Source: Pelomonas sp963422775
Lineage (GTDB): Bacteria; Pseudomonadota; Gammaproteobacteria; Burkholderiales; Burkholderiaceae_C
Reading direction: 5' to 3'
DNA: 64,000 nucleotides
NCBI GenBank assembly: GCA_963422775.4
Contig: CAUJSJ030000032.1
Coordinates: forward strand, 62,001-126,000
Notes under the pieces: generated by a model
What the model was told of the DNA's origin: nothing
The model's input: only the letters and a program-made list of their open reading frames with translations
Database searches by the model: none
Shown here: one piece after another, positions 24,050 to 31,607 of the stretch
Layout of the letters: every line of letters starts with the position of its first letter
Numbering within the stretch: the first letter of the stretch is position 1
Position numbers and translations under genes: made by a program

Positions 24050-24055
24050 GAGCCG

Positions 24056-24811
24056 ATGCCCGAGCGCTCCCTGTCGGCACCGAAGCCCGCATTGATCGAG
24101 AAAGTGCTGCTGCGCTGCGCCGGCCAGTGCGCCGTCTGCCGCGCCTGGAGCCACCAGACCATCTGCGAGAACTGCGTGGCTCTGTATGCCCGCCCTCAGC
24201 CCCGCTGCTGGACCTGCGCGGCCAAGCTGCCGCTCGAACTCGCCGGCAGGCCGCGGCCGCAGTGCGGGCGCTGCCTGCGCGAGCCGCCGCCGCTGGACCG
24301 CACCGTCGCCGCGCTGGACTACCGCTTCCCCTGGGACGGGCTGCTGCAGCACTTCAAGTACCACCAGGCGCTGGAGCTGCGCGAGAGCCTGCTGGAGCGG
24401 CTGAACACGGCGCTCAGCGCGGCCGACGTGGACGCACCGGACTGGCTGCTGCCGGTGCCCATGTCGACGGAGCGCCTGCGCGAGCGCGGCTACAACCAGG
24501 CCCATGAACTGGCCAAGGCGCTGGCGCGGCGGCGCGGCCTGCGCTGCGAGCCCGAGCTGCTGCTGCGCGTGCGCCACAACGCCGCCCAAGCCAGCCTGAA
24601 GCTGGAGGCACGCGCCGCCAACGTGCGCGGCGTCTTCGCCGTCGAGCCGCTGCGCATGGCGGAGCTGCGTGGCACCCGTGTCGCCCTGCTCGATGACGTC
24701 ATGACCAGCGGCGCGACGCTGTTCGAACTGGCCGGCGTGCTGCTGCAGGCCGGCGTCATGAGCGTGCAGGCCTGGGTGATCGCGCGCACGCCAGAGCCTG
24801 GCCAGGAGTGA
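24056..24811 (+). CDS. comF: ComF-family phosphoribosyltransferase-like protein
   Basis: A 251-residue protein with an N-terminal double zinc-ribbon (Cys pairs CAVCRAW, CENC, CWTC, CGRC) and a C-terminal PRTase domain with the PRPP loop VALLDDVMTSGATL. The LLPVPMSTERLRERGYNQA segment is typical of ComF. ComF proteins act in DNA uptake and single-strand DNA processing in competent bacteria, though the biochemical reaction is not settled. The ATG may be the first base of the transcript. trmL follows 22 bp downstream. Confidence 0.9.
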   Translation: MPERSLSAPKPALIEKVLLRCAGQCAVCRAWSHQTICENCVALYARPQPRCWTCAAKLPLELAGRPRPQCGRCLREPPPLDRTVAALDYRFPWDGLLQHFKYHQALELRESLLERLNTALSAADVDAPDWLLPVPMSTERLRERGYNQAHELAKALARRRGLRCEPELLLRVRHNAAQASLKLEARAANVRGVFAVEPLRMAELRGTRVALLDDVMTSGATLFELAGVLLQAGVMSVQAWVIARTPEPGQE

Positions 24812-24833
24812 GCGCCGCGGGATACTCCCGCGC

Positions 24834-25304
24834 ATGTTCCACATCGTCCTCGTCCAGCCGGAGATCCCGCCCAACACGGGCAATGTGATCCGGCTCGCGG
24901 CCAACACCGGCTGCAGCCTGCACCTGATCGAGCCGCTGGGCTTCTCGATGGAAGACAAGCTGCTGCAACGCGCCGGCCTGGACTATCACGAGTACGCCCG
25001 CGTGCAGCGCCATGCCGACTGGGCGGCCTTCCTCGCGGTCGAGTCGCCCGACCCGGCGCGCATGTTCGCCTTCACGACACGCGGCAGTCGGCCGTTCGGC
25101 GAGGTCAGCTGGCAGCCCGGCGACTGGCTCGTCTTCGGCAGCGAAACGGCCGGCCTGGCACCCGAGCTGCGCGAAAGCTTCCCGACGGCGCAGCGCGTGC
25201 GCCTGCCGATGCGCGAAGGCCAGCGCAGCCTCAACCTGAGCAACAGCGTGGCGGTTGCCGTGTTGGAGGCCTGGCGGCAGAACGGCTACGCCGGAGGCGG
25301 CTGA
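24834..25304 (+). CDS. trmL: tRNA (cytidine(34)-2'-O)-methyltransferase
   Basis: A 156-residue minimal SPOUT methyltransferase that methylates the wobble ribose of tRNA-Leu isoacceptors. The PEIPPNTGNVIRLAANTG start, LIEPLGF, the GSETAGL loop and the knot segment LPMREGQRSLNLSNSVAVAV are all present, and the length is typical. Its TGA abuts the convergent gpsA stop with no gap. Confidence 0.95.
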   Translation: MFHIVLVQPEIPPNTGNVIRLAANTGCSLHLIEPLGFSMEDKLLQRAGLDYHEYARVQRHADWAAFLAVESPDPARMFAFTTRGSRPFGEVSWQPGDWLVFGSETAGLAPELRESFPTAQRVRLPMREGQRSLNLSNSVAVAVLEAWRQNGYAGGG

Positions 25305-26303
25305 CTACTCGGCGCGTGCGTCGCGGCCCATCAGGCGCTCGACCGCTTCGCTCACGCGCAGCCGCCCCTCCAGCAGGGCCACCATGCCTTCGGTGATGGG
25401 CATCTCGACGCCGGCTTCACGAGCCCGAGCCAGTACTGTCGGGGCGCTGTAGACACCCTCGGCGACATGGCCCAGCCGCGCCAGGATCTCCGGCAGCGCG
25501 AGGCCCTCGGCCAGCATCAGGCCGACACGCCGGTTGCGCGACAGGTCACCGGTCGCCGTCAGCACCAGATCGCCCAGGCCCGACAGCCCCATGAAGGTCT
25601 CGACCTTGGCGCCCAGGGCCACGCCCAGGCGCAGCATCTCCGCCAGCCCGCGCGTGATCAGCGCGGCGCGCGCGTTCAGGCCCGGCGCGTCGGGCGCTGC
25701 GGCCGTCAGCCCATCGCAGACGCCCACCGCGATGGCCATGACGTTCTTGACCGCGCCGCCGACTTCGACGCCGACCGGGTCGCTCGACGTGTAGACACGC
25801 AGCCGCTCGCCGTGAAAGGCATCGACCGCGGCCTGGGCGAGTTCGGCGTTCTCGCTGGCCGCGACCAGCGCCGTCGGCCGGCCGGCTGCCACTTCCTGCG
25901 CAAAGCTGGGGCCAGACAGGACGCCCACGCGCATCGCCGGCTGCAGCTCGCGTGCGATCTCGTGGCCCAGCCGCCCCGTGCCGGCCTCGAAGCCCTTGCA
26001 CAGCCACAGCACACGCTGCGTGGACGGCAGGGCCGCGAGCGTTTCGCGCAGGCCGGACATCGGCGTCGCCACGATGGTCAGGCCCTCGGCCGCGTGGGCG
26101 ATGGCTTCGCCGCGGTCGGACGTCAGTGCCAGCCCCGAGGGCAGCTCGCTGTCCGGCAGATAAGCCGCATTGCGACGGGTCGCGCGCATCTGCTCGATGG
26201 CAGCCGAGTCGCGCCCCCACAGGCAAACCGCATGGCCGGCCTCGGCCGCCTGGATGGCCAGGGCCGTGCCCCAGGCGCCGGCGCCGAGAACGCTGATCTT
26301 CAT
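25305..26303 (-). CDS. gpsA: Glycerol-3-phosphate dehydrogenase [NAD(P)+]
   Basis: Reduces dihydroxyacetone phosphate to sn-glycerol 3-phosphate for phospholipid synthesis. About 332 residues: Rossmann motif GAGAWGTALA at the N-terminus, LWLCKGFEAGTG, LSGPSFAQEVA, the catalytic Lys in GGAVKNVMAIAVGV and GLSGLGDLVLT with TGDLSRNRR. The start at 26303 gives MKISVLGAGAWG; a Met three codons earlier is equally possible. It lies downstream of secB, past an intrinsic terminator, as in many proteobacteria. Confidence 0.96.
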   Translation of the reverse strand: MKISVLGAGAWGTALAIQAAEAGHAVCLWGRDSAAIEQMRATRRNAAYLPDSELPSGLALTSDRGEAIAHAAEGLTIVATPMSGLRETLAALPSTQRVLWLCKGFEAGTGRLGHEIARELQPAMRVGVLSGPSFAQEVAAGRPTALVAASENAELAQAAVDAFHGERLRVYTSSDPVGVEVGGAVKNVMAIAVGVCDGLTAAAPDAPGLNARAALITRGLAEMLRLGVALGAKVETFMGLSGLGDLVLTATGDLSRNRRVGLMLAEGLALPEILARLGHVAEGVYSAPTVLARAREAGVEMPITEGMVALLEGRLRVSEAVERLMGRDARAE

Positions 26304-26332
26304 CGTCGTCATGCGCGAGAGTTTCGCCCAAG

Positions 26333-26359
26333 TAAAACGCCCCGCACTCGGCGGGGCGT
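26333..26359 (-). terminator. Rho-independent terminator after secB
   Basis: ACGCCCCGC (26337-26345) and GCGGGGCGT (26351-26359) form a perfect 9-bp stem with a 5-nt loop, followed on the minus strand by TTTT. It separates secB from gpsA, so gpsA probably needs read-through or its own promoter. Confidence 0.82.
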
Positions 26360-26378
26360 CGTCAGCGGGGAGGCTGAA

Positions 26379-26852
26379 TCAGTTGACCGCTTGGCCGCCT
26401 TGTGCAGCGCGCTGGGCCTGCTGGGCCTCGAACATGGCCTGGAAGTTCACTTCCGTCAGCAGCACGGGCGGGAAGCCGGCGCGGGTGCAGACGTCCGACA
26501 CGATGGCGCGCAGGTAGGGGTAGACCATCTGCGGGCAGACGATGCCCAGGATGCCCTCGACCTGGTCCTGCGGCACGTGGCGGATCTCGAAGATGCCGGC
26601 CTGCTTGGCCTCCACCAGGAACAGCGTCTTGTCGCCGACCTTGGTGTTGACGGTGGCCGTCACGCAGACCTCGAAGATGCCGTCGGTGACGTTCTCGGCC
26701 GACAGTGCCAGATTGATGTCAACCTGGGGCTGCTGCTGCTCCAGCAGGATGTGCGGCGCGTTGGGCTGCTCCAGCGACAGATCCTTCAGGTACATGCGCT
26801 GGATCTGGAATACGGGGGTGCCTTCGGGGGCGGCTTGGATCTCGTCGGCCAT
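26379..26852 (-). CDS. secB: Protein-export chaperone SecB
   Basis: A 157-residue cytosolic chaperone that keeps preproteins unfolded and passes them to SecA. Visible are FQIQRMYLKDLSLEQPNAPH, the PQVDINLAL strand, VEAKQAGIFEIR and the CPQMVYPYLRAIVSD segment with VCTRAGFPPVLLTEVNF. Length is typical. It follows grxC, with an intrinsic terminator in the 116-bp gap, and precedes gpsA, a common proteobacterial order. Confidence 0.97.
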   Translation of the reverse strand: MADEIQAAPEGTPVFQIQRMYLKDLSLEQPNAPHILLEQQQPQVDINLALSAENVTDGIFEVCVTATVNTKVGDKTLFLVEAKQAGIFEIRHVPQDQVEGILGIVCPQMVYPYLRAIVSDVCTRAGFPPVLLTEVNFQAMFEAQQAQRAAQGGQAVN

Positions 26853-26875
26853 GGGACTCTTTCGAACGGAGCGTC

Positions 26876-26907
26876 AAACAAAAGCCCGCAGGCGGCGCGC
26901 TGCGGGC
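26876..26907 (-). terminator. Rho-independent terminator after grxC
   Basis: GCCCGCAG (26884-26891) and CTGCGGGC (26900-26907) pair perfectly around an 8-nt loop, and a T-rich run (TTTTGTTT) follows on the minus strand. secB starts about 25 bp beyond, so some read-through or a promoter inside this hairpin region would be needed for secB. Confidence 0.78.
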
Positions 26908-26968
26908 GGTGACTGGATTATGGGCGAGGCCCCGTGACAAGCCGCCCGGGGCTTGCCCGGGCTTGAAA

Positions 26969-27229
26969 TCACGCAGCCTGGAGCAAAGGCAGCAATCCGC
27001 CCTTCTGGTCGAGGGCGATGAGGTCGTCGCACCCCCCGACATGGGTGTCGCCGATGAAGATCTGCGGCACCGTGCGCCGGCCCGTCCTGGCCATCATTTC
27101 CTGGCGCTCGACGGGGTTGAGGTCGACACGGACCTCGTCGATCTGGTCGACGCCGCGCTGCTTGAGCAGCATCTTGGCCCGCACGCAGAACGGGCAGACC
27201 AGGGTCGTGTACATCTTGACGGCAGCCAT
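26969..27229 (-). CDS. grxC: Glutaredoxin 3
   Basis: An 86-residue glutaredoxin with the dithiol active site CPFC near the N-terminus, the TVP cis-proline (RRTVPQIFIGDTHVGG) and the glutathione-binding GGCDDL segment. It reduces disulfides and glutathionylated proteins in the cytosol. The ATG at 27229 has an AGGAG sequence upstream; a TTG two codons earlier is less likely. It starts 11 bp after the rhodanese gene, so both are one operon. Confidence 0.95.
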   Translation of the reverse strand: MAAVKMYTTLVCPFCVRAKMLLKQRGVDQIDEVRVDLNPVERQEMMARTGRRTVPQIFIGDTHVGGCDDLIALDQKGGLLPLLQAA

Positions 27230-27240
27230 CTCCAAGCTCC

Positions 27241-27651
27241 TTACGCGGTCTTCTCAACCGGCAGGTTGGCATCACGCCAGGCTTTCAGGCCGCCTGCCAG
27301 CACCTGGGCCTTCTCGTAGCCCAGCTTGCGCAGCATGCCCGCGGCGCGGCCGGCGCGTGCGCCGGTCGGGCACACCAACACCAGCGGCAGGGCCTTGTTG
27401 GTGGGCAGCGACTTGTGGCCCTCGATCTGGCCAAAGGGAATGTTGCGGGCACCGACGGCGTGGCCCTTGGCGAACTCCTCGGGCTCGCTGACGTCGATCA
27501 GCACGCCTTTCTCGCGGTTGACCAGCTGCACCGCCTCGGCGGGGCTGACGCCACCGCCCTGGCTGCCGGAGACCAGCATGGGCCAAAGCAACAAGCCGCC
27601 GGACAGCAAGGCGGCGACGACCAGAAACCAGTTCTCGATCAGGAAGTTCAA
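27241..27651 (-). CDS. Membrane-anchored rhodanese-like protein
   Basis: A 136-residue protein with one N-terminal transmembrane helix (about residues 7-27) and a single rhodanese domain. The SPAEAVQLVNREKGVLIDV start, the FAKGHAVGARNIPF segment and the active-site loop with catalytic Cys in VCPTGARAGRA are visible. It probably transfers sulfane sulfur, with the domain facing the cytosol or periplasm unknown. First gene of the rhodanese-grxC unit; divergent from gpmA across 87 bp. Confidence 0.92.
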   Translation of the reverse strand: MNFLIENWFLVVAALLSGGLLLWPMLVSGSQGGGVSPAEAVQLVNREKGVLIDVSEPEEFAKGHAVGARNIPFGQIEGHKSLPTNKALPLVLVCPTGARAGRAAGMLRKLGYEKAQVLAGGLKAWRDANLPVEKTA

Positions 27652-27683
27652 GCAAGCATCCCGTGTAATTCAACGAAGCCGGT

Positions 27684-27706
27684 GATTATCGCCGCGTCCG
27701 ATAATC
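27684..27706. promoter_or_regulatory. Dyad between divergent rhodanese and gpmA genes
   Basis: GATTATC (27684-27690) and GATAATC (27700-27706) are a perfect 7-bp inverted repeat with 9 bp between. Each arm, read outward, supplies a GATAAT-like -10 element: plus strand at 27700-27705 and minus strand at 27690-27685. It may be a symmetric divergent promoter, an operator, or both. No convincing -35 elements were seen. Confidence 0.4.
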
Positions 27707-27738
27707 CGCCGCCTTCCACCACCTGTGCGCCCTGCCCC

Positions 27739-28488
27739 ATGTACAAGCTCGTCCTCATCCGCCACGGCGAATCGACCTGGAACCTGGAAAACCGCTTCAC
27801 CGGCTGGACCGACGTCGACCTGACGCCCACCGGCGTCGAGCAGGCCAAGACGGCGGGCCGCTTGCTCAAGGAAGCAGGCTACGACTTCGACATCGCCTAC
27901 ACCTCGGTGCTCAAGCGCGCCGTGTGGACGCTGTGGCACTGCCTGGACCAAATGGACCGCACCTGGCTGCCGGTGCGCCACGCCTGGCGCCTGAACGAGC
28001 GCCACTACGGCGCGCTGCAGGGCCTGAACAAGGGCGACATGGCCAAGCAGTACGGTGACGAGCAGGTGCTGATCTGGCGCCGCAGCTACGACACGCCGCC
28101 GCCCGCGCTGCAAGCGACCGACCCGCGCAGCGAGCGCAGTGACCGCCGCTACCGCGGCCTCGACGCCGAAGACATTCCGCTGACCGAATGCCTGAAGGAC
28201 ACCGTCGCCCGCGTGCTGCCGTTCTGGAACGAGACCGTGGCGCCCGCCATCCTGGGCGGCGAGCGCGTGCTGATCGCCGCGCATGGCAACAGCATCCGCG
28301 CGCTGGTGAAGTACCTGGACGGCATCGCGGATGACGCCATCGTGGGCGTCAACATCCCCAACGGCATCCCGCTGGTCTACGAACTGGATGCGGACCTGAA
28401 GCCGATCAAGAGCTACTACCTGGGCGACGCCGAAGCGGCGGCCAAGGCTGCGGCGGCCGTCGCGGCGCAAGGCAAGACGGCAGCCTAA
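27739..28488 (+). CDS. gpmA: 2,3-bisphosphoglycerate-dependent phosphoglycerate mutase
   Basis: Interconverts 3- and 2-phosphoglycerate in glycolysis. The 249-residue product starts at MYKLVLIRHGESTWN, which carries the RHGE phospho-histidine motif; ENRFTGWTDVDLTP, the LNERHYGALQGLNK loop and the second catalytic His in LIAAHGNSIRALVKYL follow. Length is typical. A short Ala-rich tail ends the protein. The upstream in-frame extension is rejected because it reads antisense to the rhodanese gene. The stop overlaps the convergent glycosyltransferase stop. Confidence 0.97.
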   Translation: MYKLVLIRHGESTWNLENRFTGWTDVDLTPTGVEQAKTAGRLLKEAGYDFDIAYTSVLKRAVWTLWHCLDQMDRTWLPVRHAWRLNERHYGALQGLNKGDMAKQYGDEQVLIWRRSYDTPPPALQATDPRSERSDRRYRGLDAEDIPLTECLKDTVARVLPFWNETVAPAILGGERVLIAAHGNSIRALVKYLDGIADDAIVGVNIPNGIPLVYELDADLKPIKSYYLGDAEAAAKAAAAVAAQGKTAA

Positions 28489-29459
28489 CCAGCCGCCGTG
28501 GGCAAGGCCTGATCCACGGCTGAGATGACCTCGTCGACGCCGACCCAGCCGGGTGGGCGTCGCATCAACGTCACCGTGGAGCCCCACGGCGCCCAGCGGG
28601 CCGGGTCCACCGGCCCCCAGATGCTCAACAGCCTTGCGCCGACGCCAGCGGCCATGTGGGCCGGGCCGGTGTCGTTGGCCACCACCACGCCCGCCAGCTG
28701 CAGCAGCGCGTTGTAGACCCCTAGCGCCACGCCGTCGAGGCGGATCGCGTCCGGGTAAAGCTGCTTGGCGCCTTCGACCTCGGCCGGCCCCGGCACGATG
28801 ACAGTCTTGCGCCCTGCCGCATGCACCTGTCGCACGAAGTCCGGGAAGGCCGGCCAGCTGCGGTCGAGAAACTCCACGCGCCCATTCGCGAACGGGCAGA
28901 TGAGCACGAATCTGCCGGGCTCGACACCCCGTTCGGCCAGCAACGCCCGAGCCTGCTCGCGCTGGGCCTCGCTGACCTGCATGCCGATGTCGGTCGGCGG
29001 CGCGGCCTGGACACCCAGGAAATCGCAGGCCAGCTCCCAGTACTCGACCAGCGTGTGCCTGCCCTCGCGCCGCGGCAGGCCGCGCCGCAGCAGCCAGGTG
29101 CGGCCATCGCCCGCGTGCCCTTCGGGCTTGAGGCCGGCAAAACGCGCGTCCAGCGCAGCGGAGAAGGCATAGGGGAACAGCAGCATGTTGGCGCGCCCGT
29201 CAAAGCCCGGGTCCTCCCGCAGCATCTGGCGTCGCATCACCCGCAGCTGCCCGATGCGGTCATGCAGGCCCGCCGGCCGCACATGCACCGGCCAACCCTC
29301 GGCCTCCAGCAGCCCGCGCGCCCAGCCCTTGCCCACCAGCTCCAGCCGGTAGCCTTGGCTTTCGAGCAATCGCAGTGCCGGAATGCTCAACACCGTGTCG
29401 CCCACGAAGTTGCGCAGGCGAACGATGAGGGGCTTGGCGGCAGCGCGGGCTTCTATCAT
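28485..29459 (-). CDS. Glycosyltransferase family 9 (heptosyltransferase-like)
   Basis: About 324 residues. The N-terminal IVRLRNFVGDTVLSIPALRLL and the C-terminal VVANDTGPAHMAAGVGARLLSIWG are the two marks of GT9 enzymes, which add heptose or related sugars to the lipopolysaccharide core from the cytosolic face. The acceptor cannot be told. The ATG at 29459 has AAAGAG six bases upstream; a Met two codons earlier touches that site and is less likely. It is divergent from a DUF4254 gene, a pairing seen elsewhere. Confidence 0.85.
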   Translation of the reverse strand: MIEARAAAKPLIVRLRNFVGDTVLSIPALRLLESQGYRLELVGKGWARGLLEAEGWPVHVRPAGLHDRIGQLRVMRRQMLREDPGFDGRANMLLFPYAFSAALDARFAGLKPEGHAGDGRTWLLRRGLPRREGRHTLVEYWELACDFLGVQAAPPTDIGMQVSEAQREQARALLAERGVEPGRFVLICPFANGRVEFLDRSWPAFPDFVRQVHAAGRKTVIVPGPAEVEGAKQLYPDAIRLDGVALGVYNALLQLAGVVVANDTGPAHMAAGVGARLLSIWGPVDPARWAPWGSTVTLMRRPPGWVGVDEVISAVDQALPTAAG

Positions 29460-29510
29460 CAACATCTCTTTACAAGTCGCGCGGATTCTCTCTGCGCAGG
29501 CCCGCTCTTC

Positions 29511-30140
29511 ATGCCCGAGATCACCCTGCCTTCTTCCGCCGAAGTGATCGCCAGCCACGACGCGGCACTGGCCGCCGAGCCGGTGGCCGCCAGTGCCAAC
29601 GACGTGCGCGGCTGGGTCGCCGTCAACCACTTCCACAACCGCAGTCTGTGGGCCCAGGAAGACCTGGCCCGCCGCACGCTGGCCGCCGACGCCGAGATCG
29701 TCGCCAACAAGCGCGCCATCGACCGCCACAACCAGGCCCGCAACGACGCCATCGAGCGCATCGACGAGTTCCTGCTGTCGGCGCTGGGCCTGGTCGACCC
29801 GGCCACGCTCGCCAGCGCCCTGCCTCGCTCGACGGTGCCGCCGGGTGCGCGGCTGAACAGCGAGACCGCCGGCTCCATGCTGGACCGCATCTCCATCCTG
29901 GGCCTGAAGATCGCCGCGATGCGCGAGCAGACGCTGCGCGGCGACGTCGACGACGCGCACCGCCAGTCCTGTGCCGAACGGCTGGAGCGCCTGACCCAGC
30001 AGCGCGCCGACCTCGGCAGCTGCTATGACGAGCTGCTGGCCGATGCCCGCGCCGGCCGGGCCTATTTCAAGGTCTACCGCCAGTTCAAGATGTACAACGA
30101 CCCGCGGCTGAACCCGGCCCTGGTGGCCGAGTCCAAGTGA
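29511..30140 (+). CDS. DUF4254 domain protein
   Basis: A 209-residue helical protein matching DUF4254, a family of unknown function often encoded beside GT9 glycosyltransferases. Visible segments include WVAVNHFHNRSLWAQEDLAR, VANKRAIDRHNQARNDAIE, GSMLDRISILGLKIAAM and YFKVYRQFKMYNDPRLNP. No signal peptide or membrane helix. The gene context suggests a role in cell-surface polysaccharide, which is inference. Its last codons overlap the start of the hyi-like gene (GTGA at 30137-30140). Confidence 0.82.
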   Translation: MPEITLPSSAEVIASHDAALAAEPVAASANDVRGWVAVNHFHNRSLWAQEDLARRTLAADAEIVANKRAIDRHNQARNDAIERIDEFLLSALGLVDPATLASALPRSTVPPGARLNSETAGSMLDRISILGLKIAAMREQTLRGDVDDAHRQSCAERLERLTQQRADLGSCYDELLADARAGRAYFKVYRQFKMYNDPRLNPALVAESK

Positions 30141-30895
30141 TCCCGCCACGCCTTGCCGCCAACCTCGACTGGCTTTACACCGAGCACGCCTACCTCGACC
30201 GCGCCGCGGCCGCGCGTGCCGATGGTTTCACCGCCGTCGAGCTGCAGCAACCGCACCTGCACGACGCCACGGCGCTGAAGGCGACGCTGATCGGTCTGCG
30301 CATCGTCCTCATCAATGCGCCGGCCGGCGACTGGGCCGCCGGCGAGCGCGGCTTTGCGGCCCTGCCCGGCCGCGAGGCCGAGTTCCGCAACGCGACGCTG
30401 CGCGGGCTGGACCTTGCCGCCCGGCTGGGCGCCGCGCGCGTGCATCTGCTGTCGGGCCTCGCCGAGGACACGGCCGAGAACCGCACGACCTGGCTCACCA
30501 ACCTCGGCTGGGCGGCCGAACAGTCGGCGCTGCCGCTGGTCGTCGAGCCCATCAACCGCCGCGACATGCCGGGCTATTTCCTGCACCACCAGGCCCAGGC
30601 GCTGGCGCTGCTGGCCACGCTGAACTCACCGCAAGTGCACCTACAGCTCGACCTTTACCACTGCCGCGTCACCGAAGGCGAGTCGCTGACGCATCTGGCG
30701 CGGGCGCTGGACCTCGGCCGCCTCGGCCACGTCCAAATGGCCGGCGTCGCGGGGCGGCAGGAGCCCGAGGCCGCCGAGTTCGCGGCGGAACTCACCTTGC
30801 TGGACGAGCGCGGCTGGCCAGGCGCCGTGGGCCTGGAGTACAGGCCCCGGGGCGACACCTCGGCCGGACTGGCCTGGCTCAGAGCCGCGTGCTGA
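30137..30895 (+). CDS. hyi: Hydroxypyruvate isomerase-like TIM-barrel protein
   Basis: A 252-residue AP-endonuclease-2-type TIM barrel. LAANLDWLYTEHAYLDR at the N-terminus, LINAPAGDWAAGERGFAALP, the metal-ligand strand LVVEPINRRDMPGYF and VHLQLDLYHCRVTEGE match the Hyi family, which interconverts hydroxypyruvate and tartronate semialdehyde. The GTG start overlaps the DUF4254 stop. The 3' end overlaps the convergent plsC by 17 nt. Substrate is by homology only. Confidence 0.87.
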   Translation: MIPPRLAANLDWLYTEHAYLDRAAAARADGFTAVELQQPHLHDATALKATLIGLRIVLINAPAGDWAAGERGFAALPGREAEFRNATLRGLDLAARLGAARVHLLSGLAEDTAENRTTWLTNLGWAAEQSALPLVVEPINRRDMPGYFLHHQAQALALLATLNSPQVHLQLDLYHCRVTEGESLTHLARALDLGRLGHVQMAGVAGRQEPEAAEFAAELTLLDERGWPGAVGLEYRPRGDTSAGLAWLRAAC

Positions 30896-31607
30896 TCAGC
30901 CCGCGCAGCGTCTCGCCCAAGGCGCGGCGATCCTGCCCTTCGGTCATGACGCTCGGCAGGATCTGCACGTCGATGGCCAGCCCGCGTGCCGACGCGATGA
31001 GCCACAGACTCTGCACCAGCGTCATGTCACCGATGAAACTCGCCGAAGGGCTGAAACGCTCGCCCGGCTCGTACCAGCGCAGCACGAGGGGCAGCACCGG
31101 CGCCCCGGTCGACACGGCCGCCTGCAGCAGGTTGGCGTGGAAGGGCAGCAGCTGCGGGCCGGCGCCCGTCGTGCCCTCCGGGAAGACGGCCACGCAGTCG
31201 CCCGCCTGCAGGGCCGCGGCCGTCTGGTGCACCACGCGCAGCGCGTCCCGCTTGCTGGTGCGCTCGATGAACAGCGTGCCAGCGCCTTCGACGAGGGCAC
31301 CCACCAGCGGCCAGTGCTTCACGTCGGCCTTGGAGACGAAGCGCGCCTGCGGCAGCACGGCGTGCACGGCGGCGATGTCCAGCCACGAGACGTGGTTGGC
31401 CACCAGCAGATGGCCGTCGGGCAAGGCCGTGCCCGCGGTCTTCAGCTCGATGCCGAGGATGCGCAGCGTCTTGACCGACCACCACTGGATCAAGCCGTGC
31501 CGCTCGACCGAGGTCAGCAACTCGAAGCGCCGCCGGACGATCCACAGGCCGTGCAGCACATGGGGCAAAAGGCGCGCGAGGCGCCAGGCGGCGACCAGGC
31601 CTCTCAT
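30879..31607 (-). CDS. plsC: 1-acyl-sn-glycerol-3-phosphate acyltransferase
   Basis: Acylates lysophosphatidic acid in phospholipid synthesis. The 242-residue membrane-associated protein has the catalytic HX4D motif in VANHVSWLD, the FVSKADVKHWPLVG segment, FIERTSKRD and the FPEGTTGAG substrate-binding motif. An N-terminal hydrophobic segment anchors it. It is the last gene of the pyr operon: its start overlaps the pyrC' stop (ATGA at 31604-31607). Confidence 0.93.
   Translation of the reverse strand: MRGLVAAWRLARLLPHVLHGLWIVRRRFELLTSVERHGLIQWWSVKTLRILGIELKTAGTALPDGHLLVANHVSWLDIAAVHAVLPQARFVSKADVKHWPLVGALVEGAGTLFIERTSKRDALRVVHQTAAALQAGDCVAVFPEGTTGAGPQLLPFHANLLQAAVSTGAPVLPLVLRWYEPGERFSPSASFIGDMTLVQSLWLIASARGLAIDVQILPSVMTEGQDRRALGETLRGLISTRL

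Noticed and set aside
29460..30149. Upstream in-frame extension of the GT9 gene
   Set aside because: It is antisense to the DUF4254 gene, and AAAGAG sits at the right distance from ATG 29459.
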